From positions 1-64,000 of the forward strand of contig JABFSU010000009.1 of assembly GCA_013140455.1 (NCBI GenBank): a stretch of DNA of 64,000 bases. Direction: 5' to 3'. The notes under the pieces are model-generated. The model ran no database searches. It saw nothing but the letters and a program-made list of their open reading frames with translations, and was not told the DNA's origin. The position numbers and the translations under genes are program-made. Numbering within the stretch: the first letter of the stretch is position 1; each line of letters begins with the position of its first letter. Positions 10,330-20,241 of the stretch are shown one piece after another. The DNA comes from Nitrospira sp. (GTDB lineage: Bacteria; Nitrospirota; Nitrospiria; Nitrospirales; Nitrospiraceae).

Positions 10330-12579
10330 ATGCGCTTGTCGCTGCGATTTCTGCTGCCGCTGGCCCTGGTGCTGGCCGGTCTGGCCTATGCCGTGATTCC
10401 TCTTGTCGATACGCTGACGCTCAAATGGTTCGTTCGGGACCTGGAAATCCGGTCAGACCTGATCGGCCGCATGGTCGAAAGCCCCCTGGTCGATCTTCTC
10501 GCATCGGAGTCGAAAACGAAGCTATTGAACTACTTTCACCGGATCATTCAGGACGAACGGCTCTTTGCCGTCGGTTTCTGCGACCGCGATGGGAAACTGA
10601 CCTACAAGACCCTGACCTACCCCGACTCGATTTCCTGCGATGGCCCGAGCACGCTCAAAGCGGGTCAGACGGCCCTCTTGCGTTTCACTCAGGGGGCCGT
10701 CCATGTCGCAGCCGTCGGGATCGAAGGGAACGGCAGGGTCTGGGGGCGCCTGATGCTTGTTCATGACATGAGCTGGATCGAGCGGCGCAGCAGCGATACG
10801 AAGTGGTATCTCTTTTACCTCTTCGCCGTCATCGGCGGAGTGATCTCCCTGGTGACGGTCCTGGTCGCGCATCTGAGCTGGCGTGGATGGATTGCAGGTG
10901 TGCGGTCGATGCTTCGGGGGGAGGGCTTGGTCGCCTTGATCGGAGATCCGAAGCCCGGCGCCGACTTGCATCCGGTCGCCCAGGATCTTCGCGCCCTCAT
11001 CCACGATCTCGAAGCGGACAAGCGCATGCGGGACGAAAACCAGATGAGCTGGACGCCTGCCACACTGAAAACCATTCTTCACGACCATCTCGCCGGCGAT
11101 GAAGTGCTGATCGTCTCCAACCGTGAACCGTACATCCACAATTGGCACGATCAACAGATCGAGGTGCAGGTTCCGGCCAGCGGGGTCGTTACCGCCCTGG
11201 AGCCCGTCATGCGGGCCTGTTCCGGTGTGTGGATCGCGCACGGCAGCGGCACCGCCGATCGCGAAGTCGTCGATGCGCGGGGCCATATGCGAGTGCCGCC
11301 GGAGCATCCTGAATACGAGATCAGACGGATCTGGATGTCACAGGAAGAAGAGGCCGGCTATTACTATGGATTCGCCAACGAAGGCCTCTGGCCCCTGTGC
11401 CATCTAGCCCACGTCCGTCCCGTCTTTCGATCCTCGGACTGGCAGCAGTACAAAGAGATCAATGAGCGGTTCGCTCTGGCCATCATCGAAGAGGCCAAGA
11501 CCGACAATCCGGTCGTGCTCGTTCAGGATTATCACCTCGCCCTGGTTCCGAAGATGGTGCGCGATCATTTGCCTCACGCGACGATCATCACCTTTTGGCA
11601 TATTCCCTGGCCCAATCCGGAACGGTACGCCATCTGCCCCTGGTATCGGGAAATCCTTGAAGGGCTCCTGGGGAGCAGCATTCTCGGATTTCACACACGC
11701 TTTCATTGCAGTAACTTCATCGAAACCGTGGACCGGTCGCTCGAAACGAGAATTGACCGGGACAGTTCCACTATTTCGTATCAAGGAAAATTGACGGCCG
11801 TAAATCCGTACCCGATTTCTATTGCGTGGCCCGGGCAGCAGAGGGCGCAGCTGCCGCCGGTCTCCGAGTGCAAAACGCGCATTCGCACGTTGAATACGCT
11901 TCCCCATGCCCATCGCGTCGGCGTCGGTGTCGAGCGGCTCGACTATACCAAAGGCATTCTGGAGCGGTTCCTGGCCATCGAGCGGCTGCTTGAATTGCAG
12001 CCGGAGTGGATCGGCCGGTTTTCGTTTATCCAAATCGCCGCCCCCAGCCGATCGAAAATCGAGGAGTATCAGCAGCTCAGCCAGAATGTGCTGGCGTCGG
12101 CCGAGCGCATCAACGCCCGATTCGGCTGCGAGGGCTATCGCCCCGTTCATGTGCGGATCGAGCATCATGAACCTCAGGAGGTCAGCATCTATTACAGAGG
12201 CGCCGACTTCTGCATCGTCAGCAGTCTCCATGACGGCATGAATCTCGTCGCGAAGGAATTCGTTGCGGCGCGAGACGACGAGCAAGGCGTGCTGATCCTC
12301 AGCCAATTTACCGGGGCCGCGACGGAACTGCCCGAAGCCTTGCTCATCAATCCGTACAATATCGACCAATGCGCGGCGGCCATGCATCTGGCGCTCTCTA
12401 TGGCACCGACCGAGCAGCGGGCGCGGATGCGCAGCATGCGCGGGATCGTGCAGGAGTTTAATGTGTACCGCTGGGCCGGCCGGATGTTGATGGATGCCGC
12501 CCGCATGCGGCAGCGGGCGCGCATCGTGCGTCAGACAAGAGCCAGGGATGTGGGAACGATCACGGGAGGACAGGCATGA
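10330..12579 (+). CDS. otsA: Membrane-tethered trehalose-6-phosphate synthase (GT20)
   Basis: A 749-residue fusion. The GT20 catalytic domain begins near residue 257 (LIVSNREPY) and contains VQDYHLALVPKMV, FWHIPWPNPE, VERLDYTKGI (~536) and SLHDGMNLVAKEF. These are the signature segments of the synthase, which joins UDP- (or ADP-/GDP-) glucose to glucose-6-phosphate. Ahead of it are a transmembrane helix (~6-28), a ~125-residue extracytoplasmic region, a second helix (~158-182) and a HAMP-like linker (~183-235). Classical OtsA is about 470 residues and soluble. The arrangement looks like a sensor input fused to an enzyme. It overlaps otsB by 4 bp. Confidence 0.93.
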   Translation: MRLSLRFLLPLALVLAGLAYAVIPLVDTLTLKWFVRDLEIRSDLIGRMVESPLVDLLASESKTKLLNYFHRIIQDERLFAVGFCDRDGKLTYKTLTYPDSISCDGPSTLKAGQTALLRFTQGAVHVAAVGIEGNGRVWGRLMLVHDMSWIERRSSDTKWYLFYLFAVIGGVISLVTVLVAHLSWRGWIAGVRSMLRGEGLVALIGDPKPGADLHPVAQDLRALIHDLEADKRMRDENQMSWTPATLKTILHDHLAGDEVLIVSNREPYIHNWHDQQIEVQVPASGVVTALEPVMRACSGVWIAHGSGTADREVVDARGHMRVPPEHPEYEIRRIWMSQEEEAGYYYGFANEGLWPLCHLAHVRPVFRSSDWQQYKEINERFALAIIEEAKTDNPVVLVQDYHLALVPKMVRDHLPHATIITFWHIPWPNPERYAICPWYREILEGLLGSSILGFHTRFHCSNFIETVDRSLETRIDRDSSTISYQGKLTAVNPYPISIAWPGQQRAQLPPVSECKTRIRTLNTLPHAHRVGVGVERLDYTKGILERFLAIERLLELQPEWIGRFSFIQIAAPSRSKIEEYQQLSQNVLASAERINARFGCEGYRPVHVRIEHHEPQEVSIYYRGADFCIVSSLHDGMNLVAKEFVAARDDEQGVLILSQFTGAATELPEALLINPYNIDQCAAAMHLALSMAPTEQRARMRSMRGIVQEFNVYRWAGRMLMDAARMRQRARIVRQTRARDVGTITGGQA

Positions 12580-13406
12580 TGTATTTGCTCTCGCCTGAGG
12601 GACGGGAAGCGATGAGAGCCGTCGCCGGCGGGCCGATGCTCTACGCCTTCGATTTTGACGGGACGCTGGCCAAGATTTCTCCGGATCGTGAGTCGGTCAA
12701 ACTCACCCGCTCGATCCATGAGTGGCTGGTGGCGCTGGCCAAGCGCGCTCCCTGTGCTGTGATCTCGGGACGGGCGCTCAGCGATTTGGCGCCGAGAGTG
12801 AACGGGGCCGTTCCGTATCTGATCGGCAACCACGGGCTGGAAAGCCCGTTGACGCCGCCGGTGACGCTACTCTGGGCCGATGGGATCTGCGCCGGGTGGA
12901 GAGCGGCGATCAAGGGGGAGCTGGCGCCTCAGGTGGCCGATCTCGGGATCGATGTGGAAGATAAGCGGTATTCGTTGACGCTCCACTATCGGGGGAGCGA
13001 AGAGCCGGACCGTGTTCGTTCCGTCCTTTCGACGCTTCTGAGCCGGCTCAACCCGGCGCCCCGCCTGATCCTCGGGAAATGCTCGATCAATCTCTTGCCG
13101 CCGGGGAAGGGGGGGAAGGGCGAGGCTGCCCTGGCGATGATGCGGCATCTTCGCCAGCCCGCCTTCTTCTTCATCGGAGATGATGAGACGGACGAGGATG
13201 TGTTTGCGCTGACGGAAGGGCTGGCCATGGGAGTGCGGGTCGGACAGCACGCCGGGTCGCGCGCAAAGTTTTACATCAAGCATCAAGGGGAGATCGAAGA
13301 TGTCCTGCGTTTCCTGATTCATCGTTTGGATCGGACGCCGGAACAGGGCCAGCCCACCGATCGACCGGCGATGAGTCCCCGCAAGGAAGCGGAGCATAAT
13401 GGCTAA
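12576..13406 (+). CDS. otsB: Trehalose-6-phosphate phosphatase
   Basis: A 276-residue HAD-superfamily phosphatase that converts trehalose-6-phosphate to trehalose. Motif I is DFDGTLAKI (~29) with the nucleophile and acid/base Asp pair. ISGRALSDL (~61) supplies motif II, a Lys-containing segment (~177) motif III, and GDDETDEDVF (~200) motif IV. The length is normal for the family. The ATG overlaps the otsA stop (ATGA), so synthase and phosphatase should be made together. A basic, Pro-rich tail of ~25 residues overlaps the next gene by 8 bp. Confidence 0.94.
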   Translation: MMYLLSPEGREAMRAVAGGPMLYAFDFDGTLAKISPDRESVKLTRSIHEWLVALAKRAPCAVISGRALSDLAPRVNGAVPYLIGNHGLESPLTPPVTLLWADGICAGWRAAIKGELAPQVADLGIDVEDKRYSLTLHYRGSEEPDRVRSVLSTLLSRLNPAPRLILGKCSINLLPPGKGGKGEAALAMMRHLRQPAFFFIGDDETDEDVFALTEGLAMGVRVGQHAGSRAKFYIKHQGEIEDVLRFLIHRLDRTPEQGQPTDRPAMSPRKEAEHNG

Positions 13407-14232
13407 GGCTTTGGTCCTGTGCGCCTGCTGTCTTGCCCTCGCGGGTTGCGGGAATCAAGACAATCCCGTCCAGACCGTCGTAGCCCACCCGGTCGGCGAG
13501 CGCGCGCTCCAGGCAGGAAGAGATGGCGGCAGGCCGACCATCGGACGGGATGAGGCTCCGGTCGCGGGTCGTCGGCGCTATGTGGCCTTCGAGTCTCGCG
13601 CTGCGAACCTGACGGCAAACGACACCAACGGGGTGACGGATGTGTTTGTCTACGACAATGAGACCAAGCAAACCGTGCGTGTCTCCGTCAGCAGCAGCGG
13701 AATTCAGGGGAACGGCGGGAGCTTTTCGCCTGTACTCACGCCGGACGGACGGGTCGTAGTGTTCGAATCCTTAGCTGCAAATCTGGCGCCTGAGGATACG
13801 AATCGCCAACGGGACATCTTTGTCCATGATCGGAAGGCAGGCCTGACCACCCGTGTGTCGGTGGACAGCCGCGGCAACCAAGCCAACAATTTCAGTCAAG
13901 CTCCGCATCTCAGCGCCGATGGCCGCTATATCGTGTTCGAATCCCTCGCGTCGAATCTGGTGTCGGGCGATACCAACGGAGTGATCGACGTGTTCGTGCA
14001 TGATCGACAGGCAGGACGAACCAGCCGGGTGTCTGTCGGCAACGACGGGACTCAGGCTAACAACGCCAGCGTCAATCCGACGATCAGCGCCGATGGCCGC
14101 TACGTTACATTCGAATCGTTCGCCACCAACCTGTTGCCGGTCAAGCCGGAGCAAGCGAAGCAGGTATTTGTCTATGATCTGAAGACGGGAGTGCTTCAGC
14201 GGGTGCCGGCCGGTTCCCGGGCGGCTGGTTGA
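13399..14232 (+). CDS. TolB-like beta-propeller lipoprotein
   Basis: A 277-residue lipoprotein with a hydrophobic leader and lipobox LAGC (Cys near residue 17). The mature part has about four tandem blades of ~54 residues. They repeat a SPVLTPDGRVVVFES, NL..DTN, D(V/I)FVHDR and RVSV pattern, typical of PD40/WD40-like propellers as in TolB. Propellers of this kind bind proteins or peptidoglycan-associated partners in the periplasm; no catalytic motif is seen. The start lies 8 bp inside otsB, so it is coupled to the trehalose operon, which is an unusual partner. Function is unknown. Confidence 0.8.
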   Translation: MAKALVLCACCLALAGCGNQDNPVQTVVAHPVGERALQAGRDGGRPTIGRDEAPVAGRRRYVAFESRAANLTANDTNGVTDVFVYDNETKQTVRVSVSSSGIQGNGGSFSPVLTPDGRVVVFESLAANLAPEDTNRQRDIFVHDRKAGLTTRVSVDSRGNQANNFSQAPHLSADGRYIVFESLASNLVSGDTNGVIDVFVHDRQAGRTSRVSVGNDGTQANNASVNPTISADGRYVTFESFATNLLPVKPEQAKQVFVYDLKTGVLQRVPAGSRAAG

Positions 14233-14257
14233 CCGCGAGCCACCAAGGTGATGCATC

Positions 14258-14365
14258 ATGACTATCCATGATTGGATCGTGCTGGTCGGAGGAGTGGTGT
14301 TTCTGATTCTGATCGTGCTGCTGCTCAGGCGCGCGATCCGGGATGTAAAGTGGCGGGAGAAGTAA
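14258..14365 (+). CDS. 35-residue single-span membrane peptide
   Basis: A very short frame beginning MTIHDWIVLVGG, with an unbroken hydrophobic stretch at residues 6-23, then LLLRRAIRDVKWREK: a single membrane helix followed by a strongly basic tail (positive-inside, so the C-terminus is probably cytoplasmic). The ATG at 14258 is preceded at 7 bp by AAGGTG. It lies 25 bp after the propeller lipoprotein and 105 bp before the antiporter, on the same strand. Small peptides of this form often act as transporter or membrane-enzyme subunits; that role is inference. No homologue is recognised. Confidence 0.6.
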   Translation: MTIHDWIVLVGGVVFLILIVLLLRRAIRDVKWREK

Positions 14366-14470
14366 ATTTAGGGTTCGCCGGGATTGCGGTGCCCGGAGTC
14401 GATTCCGTTAACCGGAAGCCGCTCGTGACCTCTGTGTGTCATAACCTCGTCGTGCAATAGGAGCGCTACG

Positions 14471-15724
14471 GTGCCACTGATTCATACGCTCACGATCCTG
14501 ATTTGTCTGGCCGCGCTGTTCAGTTACGTGAATCACCGGCTGTTGAAGCTCCCCATCACGATTGGGCTGATGGCAGTGGCGCTGGTTTTTTCGCTTGCGC
14601 TGCTCGCGCTCGGGAAGCTGGGGTTCGGAGTTGAAGCAGAGGCCAAGCGGTTCATCGGCGCCATCGACTTCAACGTGGCGCTCATGCACGGCATGCTGGG
14701 GTTTCTGCTGTTCGCCGGCGCCTTGCATGTCAAGCTGGACGAACTCCTGGATCTCAAATGGGTAATCGGCTCAATGGCGGTGGTCGGCACGATCCTGTCG
14801 AGTCTCATCACCGGCCTGCTAGGCTATTGGCTCTTCGATCTCGTCGGGCTTCCGCTCCCTTTTCTCTATTGTCTGCTGTTCGGCGCGTTGATCTCTCCGA
14901 CCGATCCCATCGCCGTCATGGGCGTGTTACGGCAGGCGCGGCTTCCAAAGGCTCTCGAAATGAAGATCGTTGGCGAATCGCTGTTCAACGACGGAGTCGG
15001 CGTGGTGATTTTTCTGGTCGTGTTGAACCTCGTGCCGAAAGCCTCGTTCAGCGTGACGGATGTGCTGACGTTGTTTGCGGAAGAAGCCATCGGCGGCGCG
15101 GCACTGGGACTGGCCCTCGGCTATGTTGCCTATCGCATGCTCCGGTCGGTGGATAATTATCAAGTCGAGATTCTCATTACGCTCGCCCTTGTCATGGGGA
15201 GCTTTGCGCTGGCGGATCTGCTGCATACCTCCGGGCCGATCGCGGTCGTCGTGGCGGGCTTGCTTATTGGAAACCATGGCCGGCAATGGGCCATGTCCGA
15301 GAAGACGCGCGAGCACCTAGACAGCTTTTGGGAACTGCTGGATGAACTGTTAAATGCCGTGCTCTTCGTCTTGATCGGCCTGGAGGTGCTGGTGCTCAGT
15401 TTTCAGCGGTCGTACCTGGTGGCCGGGTTGGTCGCGATCCCACTGGTGTTGGCCGCGAGGTGGCTCAGCGTGGTGTTGCAGGTGAAAGCGTTCAGCTTCG
15501 TTCGGGAGTTCAGCGATCGCACGGTCACGATCTTGACCTGGGGCGGGCTCCGCGGTGGTATCTCTGTGGCGCTGGCGCTCTCGTTGCCGGTTGGTCCGAT
15601 GCGCGACGCCGTGGTCACCATCACCTATGCGGTGGTGGTGTTCTCCATTCTGGTGCAAGGCCTGACCATCAATCGGGTGCTGTCGATGGGGGAGGGAATA
15701 TCACGGAGGAGCCATCATGCCTGA
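14471..15724 (+). CDS. Na+/H+ antiporter of the CPA1 (NhaP) family
   Basis: A 417-residue protein of about 12 membrane helices. The CPA1 ion-binding segments are present: [11 protein letters not shown] in the fifth-helix region (~136) and [11 protein letters not shown] (~162), which supply the Thr/Asp and Asn/Asp residues of the exchange site. The [14 protein letters not shown] segment (~358) is also typical. It exchanges cytoplasmic Na+ for H+ and protects against salt and alkaline stress. The GTG start at 14471 is supported by AGGAG at 14459-14463. It continues the osmotic-stress gene run. Na+ against K+ preference cannot be decided by eye. Confidence 0.9.
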   Translation: MPLIHTLTILICLAALFSYVNHRLLKLPITIGLMAVALVFSLALLALGKLGFGVEAEAKRFIGAIDFNVALMHGMLGFLLFAGALHVKLDELLDLKWVIGSMAVVGTILSSLITGLLGYWLFDLVGLPLPFLYCLLFGALISPTDPIAVMGVLRQARLPKALEMKIVGESLFNDGVGVVIFLVVLNLVPKASFSVTDVLTLFAEEAIGGAALGLALGYVAYRMLRSVDNYQVEILITLALVMGSFALADLLHTSGPIAVVVAGLLIGNHGRQWAMSEKTREHLDSFWELLDELLNAVLFVLIGLEVLVLSFQRSYLVAGLVAIPLVLAARWLSVVLQVKAFSFVREFSDRTVTILTWGGLRGGISVALALSLPVGPMRDAVVTITYAVVVFSILVQGLTINRVLSMGEGISRRSHHA

Positions 15725-15935
15725 CGTGAATCATGGGCGGGCCCGGTGACCTGGGTCGATGCGGCCATCGTGCTGCCCCTTCTGGGCTTCCTACCTGATG
15801 CATTCGATCAAATCGCCATCTTCTCAAGGCCCCGGCACGTGACGATGTGGCGGTGTAACCAAGCCGGGAGAAAAACCAGGAGCGCTCGTATGCGACGCGA
15901 CGTCCCGTTATTTCAAGAAACAAAGGAGGCGTGAC

Positions 15936-16823
15936 ATGCAAGAGGTGCGGGTAATCAAACTGGCCGATCGACTGATCGAATGGGCAATGAGTTCCGGAAT
16001 CCGTGTGGTCTTGATCGGGCTCGGGATGATCCTGCTCCTGTCGCTGTCGAAGCAGGTCATCGCTAGATTTCGCCGTGTGTATGAAGGGAGTTTGCCAGGT
16101 CCGGCACAGGTCAAACGGGTGGATACCTTGACGCATGTCGTGCGTGATGTCGCACGGGTCTTCATCTTAGTTGTCGGGAGCATGATGATCCTGTCAGAGA
16201 TCGGCATCGATCTCAAACCGTTGCTGGCGGCGGCCGGACTCAGCGGCCTGGCAATCGGTTTCGGCGCGCAAAGTCTGGTGAAAGATGTGATCTCAGGGTT
16301 TTTTATCCTATTAGAAAACTCTGTGAGGGTAGGTGATGTTGTGGAAGTGGCAGGGGTGGCCGGTATGGTAGAAGAGGTAAAGTTGCGGGCCATTACGCTT
16401 CGCGATCTCTGGGGCAATGTCCACGTAGTCCCGAACGGAATCGTGGACAAGGTCAAGAATATGACCAAGGGCTACTCCTATTACCTGTTCGACGTGGGTG
16501 TGGCCTACCGGGAAAATGTCGATGAGGTGATGGCCGTACTCAAGGAGATAGCCGAAGAACTGCGCGAGGATCCTGCCTTCAACACCGACATTCTGGAGCC
16601 GTTGGATATGCTCGGGGTTGATCAATTCGCAGACTCTGCCGTCATCATCAAATGCCGAATCAAGACGAACCCCATGCAGCAATGGCGCATCGGCCGAGAA
16701 ATGAACCGGAGGATTAAGAATACGTTCGATGCGAAAGGTATCGAGATTCCTTTTCCCCATCGCACAATCCACTGGGGGCAGCCAAAGCAGACGCTTCCGG
16801 CAGTGGCTGAATCGAGGGCATAA
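15936..16823 (+). CDS. MscS-family mechanosensitive channel (small)
   Basis: A 295-residue channel. Two or three membrane helices (~18-36, ~68-88, ~92-112) are followed by the pore-lining TM3 (AAAGLSGLAIGFGAQSLVKD) with its Gly/Ala packing pattern. The beta domain (GDVVEVAGVAGMVEEVKLR, TLRDLWGNVHVVPNG) and the C-terminal alpha/beta domain follow, ending in PFPHRTIHW. It should release solutes on hypo-osmotic shock. An AAAGGAGG sequence precedes the ATG. The 211 bp between the antiporter and this gene has only a 10-codon frame, so it may have its own promoter. Confidence 0.92.
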   Translation: MQEVRVIKLADRLIEWAMSSGIRVVLIGLGMILLLSLSKQVIARFRRVYEGSLPGPAQVKRVDTLTHVVRDVARVFILVVGSMMILSEIGIDLKPLLAAAGLSGLAIGFGAQSLVKDVISGFFILLENSVRVGDVVEVAGVAGMVEEVKLRAITLRDLWGNVHVVPNGIVDKVKNMTKGYSYYLFDVGVAYRENVDEVMAVLKEIAEELREDPAFNTDILEPLDMLGVDQFADSAVIIKCRIKTNPMQQWRIGREMNRRIKNTFDAKGIEIPFPHRTIHWGQPKQTLPAVAESRA

Positions 16824-16999
16824 CCAAAGAATGGCGCCCCATTCGAGTCACGCAAACTTGCGGAAGGCTGTTGGCGGTGAGGATTGCGGATGCACAAACT
16901 GAATTTACATCACAGATCGCCCCATCTAGGAAAGAGTCTCTCGCCAAGTTCACGGATTCTATAATCTTATCCCATACGCTAGGAAGGATCGCAGAGTCA

Positions 17000-18712
17000 T
17001 TATGATCTCGGCTCTCCTTGTGGGCTTCCGGAATCTTTTGGGGTACCAAACACGTTACCCAGCGGCCCAAACCGGAACGATGGAGCCTGGTAAGTCTTTG
17101 GCAGGTAGTGTTCAGGAATCGTGGTTTGGTTGCCGTCACGGATCTGGGCGTAGTGCGGGGACATAATCTCCACACCCGCTTCGTTGAACCTGTCCTGGAT
17201 GTGTTGATGTAGTTCTGCATAGATCGTCGCCATCAGATTGGCCTGATCGGTATAGGCGTTGATTTCGTAGGTCACATAGAAATCGTCGAGACTGGTTTGG
17301 AGCACAAAAGGCTCAGGTTTCTGAAGGATGTGGGTGGTGGCACGCGCGGCGTTAATCAAAAGCTCGTGAACGATTTTCCATGGCGCGTCATAGCCGATGG
17401 TCACGCTGGTATGCAGAATCAGCCCCAGATTCTTGGCGGACGAACTGAAGTTGATCAGATGGGTACTGAGAACCAGGGAGTTGGGGATCGTCACATCCAC
17501 ATTCTTGATGGTGCGGATGCGGGTGACAAGGAGGCCTTTCTCAACCACATCGCCGATGGTATCCGCGACTTTCACGCGGTCTCCGAGACGAAAGGGATGC
17601 ATATAGGTCAAGACTACGCCTGCAATGATATTGCTGATAGAGACGGCGGATCCTAGCGACAGGAGGAGTCCGAGGAAGACGGAGATACCGCGAAAGCCTT
17701 CCGATTGGGAGCCTGGAATGTAGGGAAAGATGGCGATCGCGGCAAATACGATGACCAGGAAGCGCACGATCTTATAGGTTGGTTGTGCCCAATCGCGCTG
17801 GAACTCGGCAAAGGTGATGGCGCCGCGTTCAACCCCGGTGAAGAGGAGACGGATCAGCTTGATGATATAGCGAGTTACGAAAATGATGACGATGATAGAA
17901 ATGACATTGGGGATGTAGGTTGCAAAGGCTTGGCCGATGACCTGCAAGGTAGAGAGAACGGCATCGAATAACGCGGCGGAGACGCCTCTGGTCCAGGGGA
18001 AGATCCCAAGCACGGTGGTGAGGTACATATACAAGAGCACTAAGACTGCGGCCACTCGAATGGTTTTAGCGATTCCCGTGAGCGCCGCAGCAATCTGGTC
18101 GGCTGACAGGAGTTCCACCTGCTGAATCCTGATGGGGCGAATGATGGACCCCCGCCAGGCTTCGAGTTTGGCGTAAAGCTTTGGAAAGGTCTTGTGGAAG
18201 AGCACGAGCAGAACCACCAGGATGATCGTGTCGAGAATCGCCAAGCCAGCATCGATCAGAATCGTCCGGAGCGTGAACTGCTCGCGGGATTTCGCTAAGG
18301 CCGCCTGAATCTTCTGTGCATAGGCCTTGGCCAGTTCCTGCCGGCTGAGTCCGCTGGGCTCGGCATCCCGGTCCGTCACCGTCATGACCACCATCTCTCC
18401 ATAGACGAGTTCGCTGGTGGAGTCTCGGTCGGCAGCGGTGACGGGATAAATTCTGGTGAATGGATCTTTGGCGAGGCGCGCCAAGCGCTCGGCGATTGCC
18501 TGGGCCCGCACCTGTGGTGTGAAGGGGCCAAGCTGATCATAGATCACGAAGAGCGTGTCTTCGTCGAGCACGACAGGGGCCCCGGTCGGCTTTGCCTGGG
18601 GAGCTTGTTGTAGTTGTGACGGTGTGTGCTGTTGAGCGGAGGCCATCGCATACGTAGCCGCCATGAAGCAGGAAAGAAGGAGAATCATGCCGTAGGCACA
18701 TCGAGATTTCAT
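17000..18712 (-). CDS. Large MscS-family mechanosensitive channel with signal peptide
   Basis: A 570-residue protein if started at 18712, where GGAGG lies 7 bp upstream and a good signal peptide follows (MKSRCAYGMILLLSCFMAA). A longer frame to 18910 lacks both. A ~130-residue periplasmic domain precedes several membrane helices. The MscS pore helix is GLLLSLGSAVSISNIIAGVV, and the beta domain is FRLGDRVKVADTIGDVVEK with VTIPNSLVLSTHLIN. The C-terminal domain ends in SPHYAQIRDG. It is convergent with the small MscS gene. The extra periplasmic part suggests a role beyond a simple osmotic valve, as in MscM/YnaI-type paralogues. Confidence 0.9.
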   Translation of the reverse strand: MKSRCAYGMILLLSCFMAATYAMASAQQHTPSQLQQAPQAKPTGAPVVLDEDTLFVIYDQLGPFTPQVRAQAIAERLARLAKDPFTRIYPVTAADRDSTSELVYGEMVVMTVTDRDAEPSGLSRQELAKAYAQKIQAALAKSREQFTLRTILIDAGLAILDTIILVVLLVLFHKTFPKLYAKLEAWRGSIIRPIRIQQVELLSADQIAAALTGIAKTIRVAAVLVLLYMYLTTVLGIFPWTRGVSAALFDAVLSTLQVIGQAFATYIPNVISIIVIIFVTRYIIKLIRLLFTGVERGAITFAEFQRDWAQPTYKIVRFLVIVFAAIAIFPYIPGSQSEGFRGISVFLGLLLSLGSAVSISNIIAGVVLTYMHPFRLGDRVKVADTIGDVVEKGLLVTRIRTIKNVDVTIPNSLVLSTHLINFSSSAKNLGLILHTSVTIGYDAPWKIVHELLINAARATTHILQKPEPFVLQTSLDDFYVTYEINAYTDQANLMATIYAELHQHIQDRFNEAGVEIMSPHYAQIRDGNQTTIPEHYLPKTYQAPSFRFGPLGNVFGTPKDSGSPQGEPRS

Positions 18713-18930
18713 GAGGTACCTCCGAAAGAGACGGCGCAGAATGATGGAATTAAAGGGATCCGAGAGAAGGACGAAAGATACTCTCTGTGAGAGTTCAACG
18801 CAAACCCAGTCGGGTGTGAATTTCGGTGCCTGTCGCACCAACGCGCACCTGAAGCCAATTGCTTCTAGGTGATGCGTCTTACCATAATGGTCCGACCGGT
18901 GTGCTTTCACATAGGGAGATCTTCACGCAC

Positions 18931-20206
18931 ATGGAATCGTTGAGCGTTGAAACAGTTCTCGGTCTGATTGGGATTGTGATTCTGGTCGGGCTGGCCGGTG
19001 AGGTCGGATTCAAGCGCACCGGGATTCCCAGTGTGTTGTTCTTGATGGGGCTTGGCCTTCTCCTCGGCCCGGTGCTGGGCTATGCCGACGCAGCGCAGGT
19101 TTCAACCCTTGCCCCCTATCTCGGGACGCTCGCGCTGATCATCATCCTCTTTGATGGCGGTTTGAATCTGCAGTTTGTGAAGGTGCTTCAGGAGACGCCG
19201 CTCGCATTGCTCTATTCGGTGATCGTCTTTGCCGGATCGGTTGCGGGTGTGGCGGCGGTCTATGTGTGGGGCCTCCATGGGCAATGGCTGCAGGGATTGC
19301 TCCTCGGGGCTATCTTGGGCGGGACCGCTGCGGCGATCATTCCACCGGTGGTCTCATAGCTTTCTGCCTTGCGTGAGCCGGTTAAAGTGCTGGTGAGTTT
19401 AGATTCCGCCTTTTCCGAAGTCTTCGTGGTTGTGATCGCGCTGGCGATCATGGGCTCGTTCATCGAGAGTGGGGGGGGGAATTTGGCGTGGTGCGGGAGA
19501 TCTTTCACTCTTTCTTCGATGCCCTTGTGTTGGCCACCATCGCGGGATCTGTCTGGGCGAGATTGCTCACGTGGCTGGCCGGGCAGACCTTGTCCTACAT
19601 GTTGACCCTCGCGGCAATTTTGGTGCTGTACTATGTCGCCGAGCTCGTCGGTGCCAGTGGTGCAATCACAATTCTGATGTTCGGTCTCGTGCTGCGAACA
19701 TGGAAACGCTTGCAGGCCGGTTGGTACGGCCGCTTCGGGTCTTGATCGGGTACGAGTTGGACCAGGCCAAGTTTGTTCTGGATGAGTTTCTGAAACGGAT
19801 CAATGAAGAGCTGGCTTTTCTGGTGCGGACATTTTTCTACGTGTTGCTGGGGTTGATTGTGGATTTCTCGCAGTTTAATTGGACTATTGTCGGATGGGGA
19901 CTTGCATTTTTCGGAGTCGTCTTCGGCGTGCGTGTCATTGCCACGTTTGCGATCGGCGAGGCTACCAAGAGTTGGACCTCCAGCGAACGCGTACTCATCG
20001 CCGCCATGATGCCGCGAGGTGTCGCCACTGCCGTGATGGCCTTTTTGCCAGCGAGCGCGGGCATCCCAGATACAGAGGTCTTTCCCATGTATGCGTTGAC
20101 CGTCATTACACTCGGCGTTCTTTTCATGACGTTGTCACTGGCCTTCTATCGAAGCCTGGCGGCTCGTGAGCAAAGTCCGGCCACGTCCTCACCTCAGACC
20201 ACCTAA
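18931..20206 (+). pseudogene. Disrupted CPA-type Na+(K+)/H+ antiporter
   Basis: Conceptual translation across three frames gives a continuous cation/proton antiporter (NhaP2/CPA1-like). The opening has FKRTGIPSVLFLMGLGLLLG and ends in LLGAILGGTAAAIIPPVV. The reading is broken by an in-frame TAG (19357-19359), a one-base loss in a run of nine G (19471-19479), after which EFGVVREIFHSF resumes in another frame, and a second one-base loss near 19697, after which METLAGRLVRPLRVL resumes. The C-terminal part (MPRGVATAVMAFLP) reads through to 20206. Two of the lesions are homopolymer-type and could be sequencing error, but the stop is not. Called a pseudogene with that reservation. Confidence 0.8.
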
Positions 20207-20241
20207 GGCCTTCTATCGACAGACGGGAGGAGGGCATCTCG

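Noticed and set aside
15725..15935. Short frames between antiporter and MscS, including a 10-codon frame at 15717 behind GGAGGAG
   Set aside because: Too short or without coding character; may be a remnant but cannot be supported.
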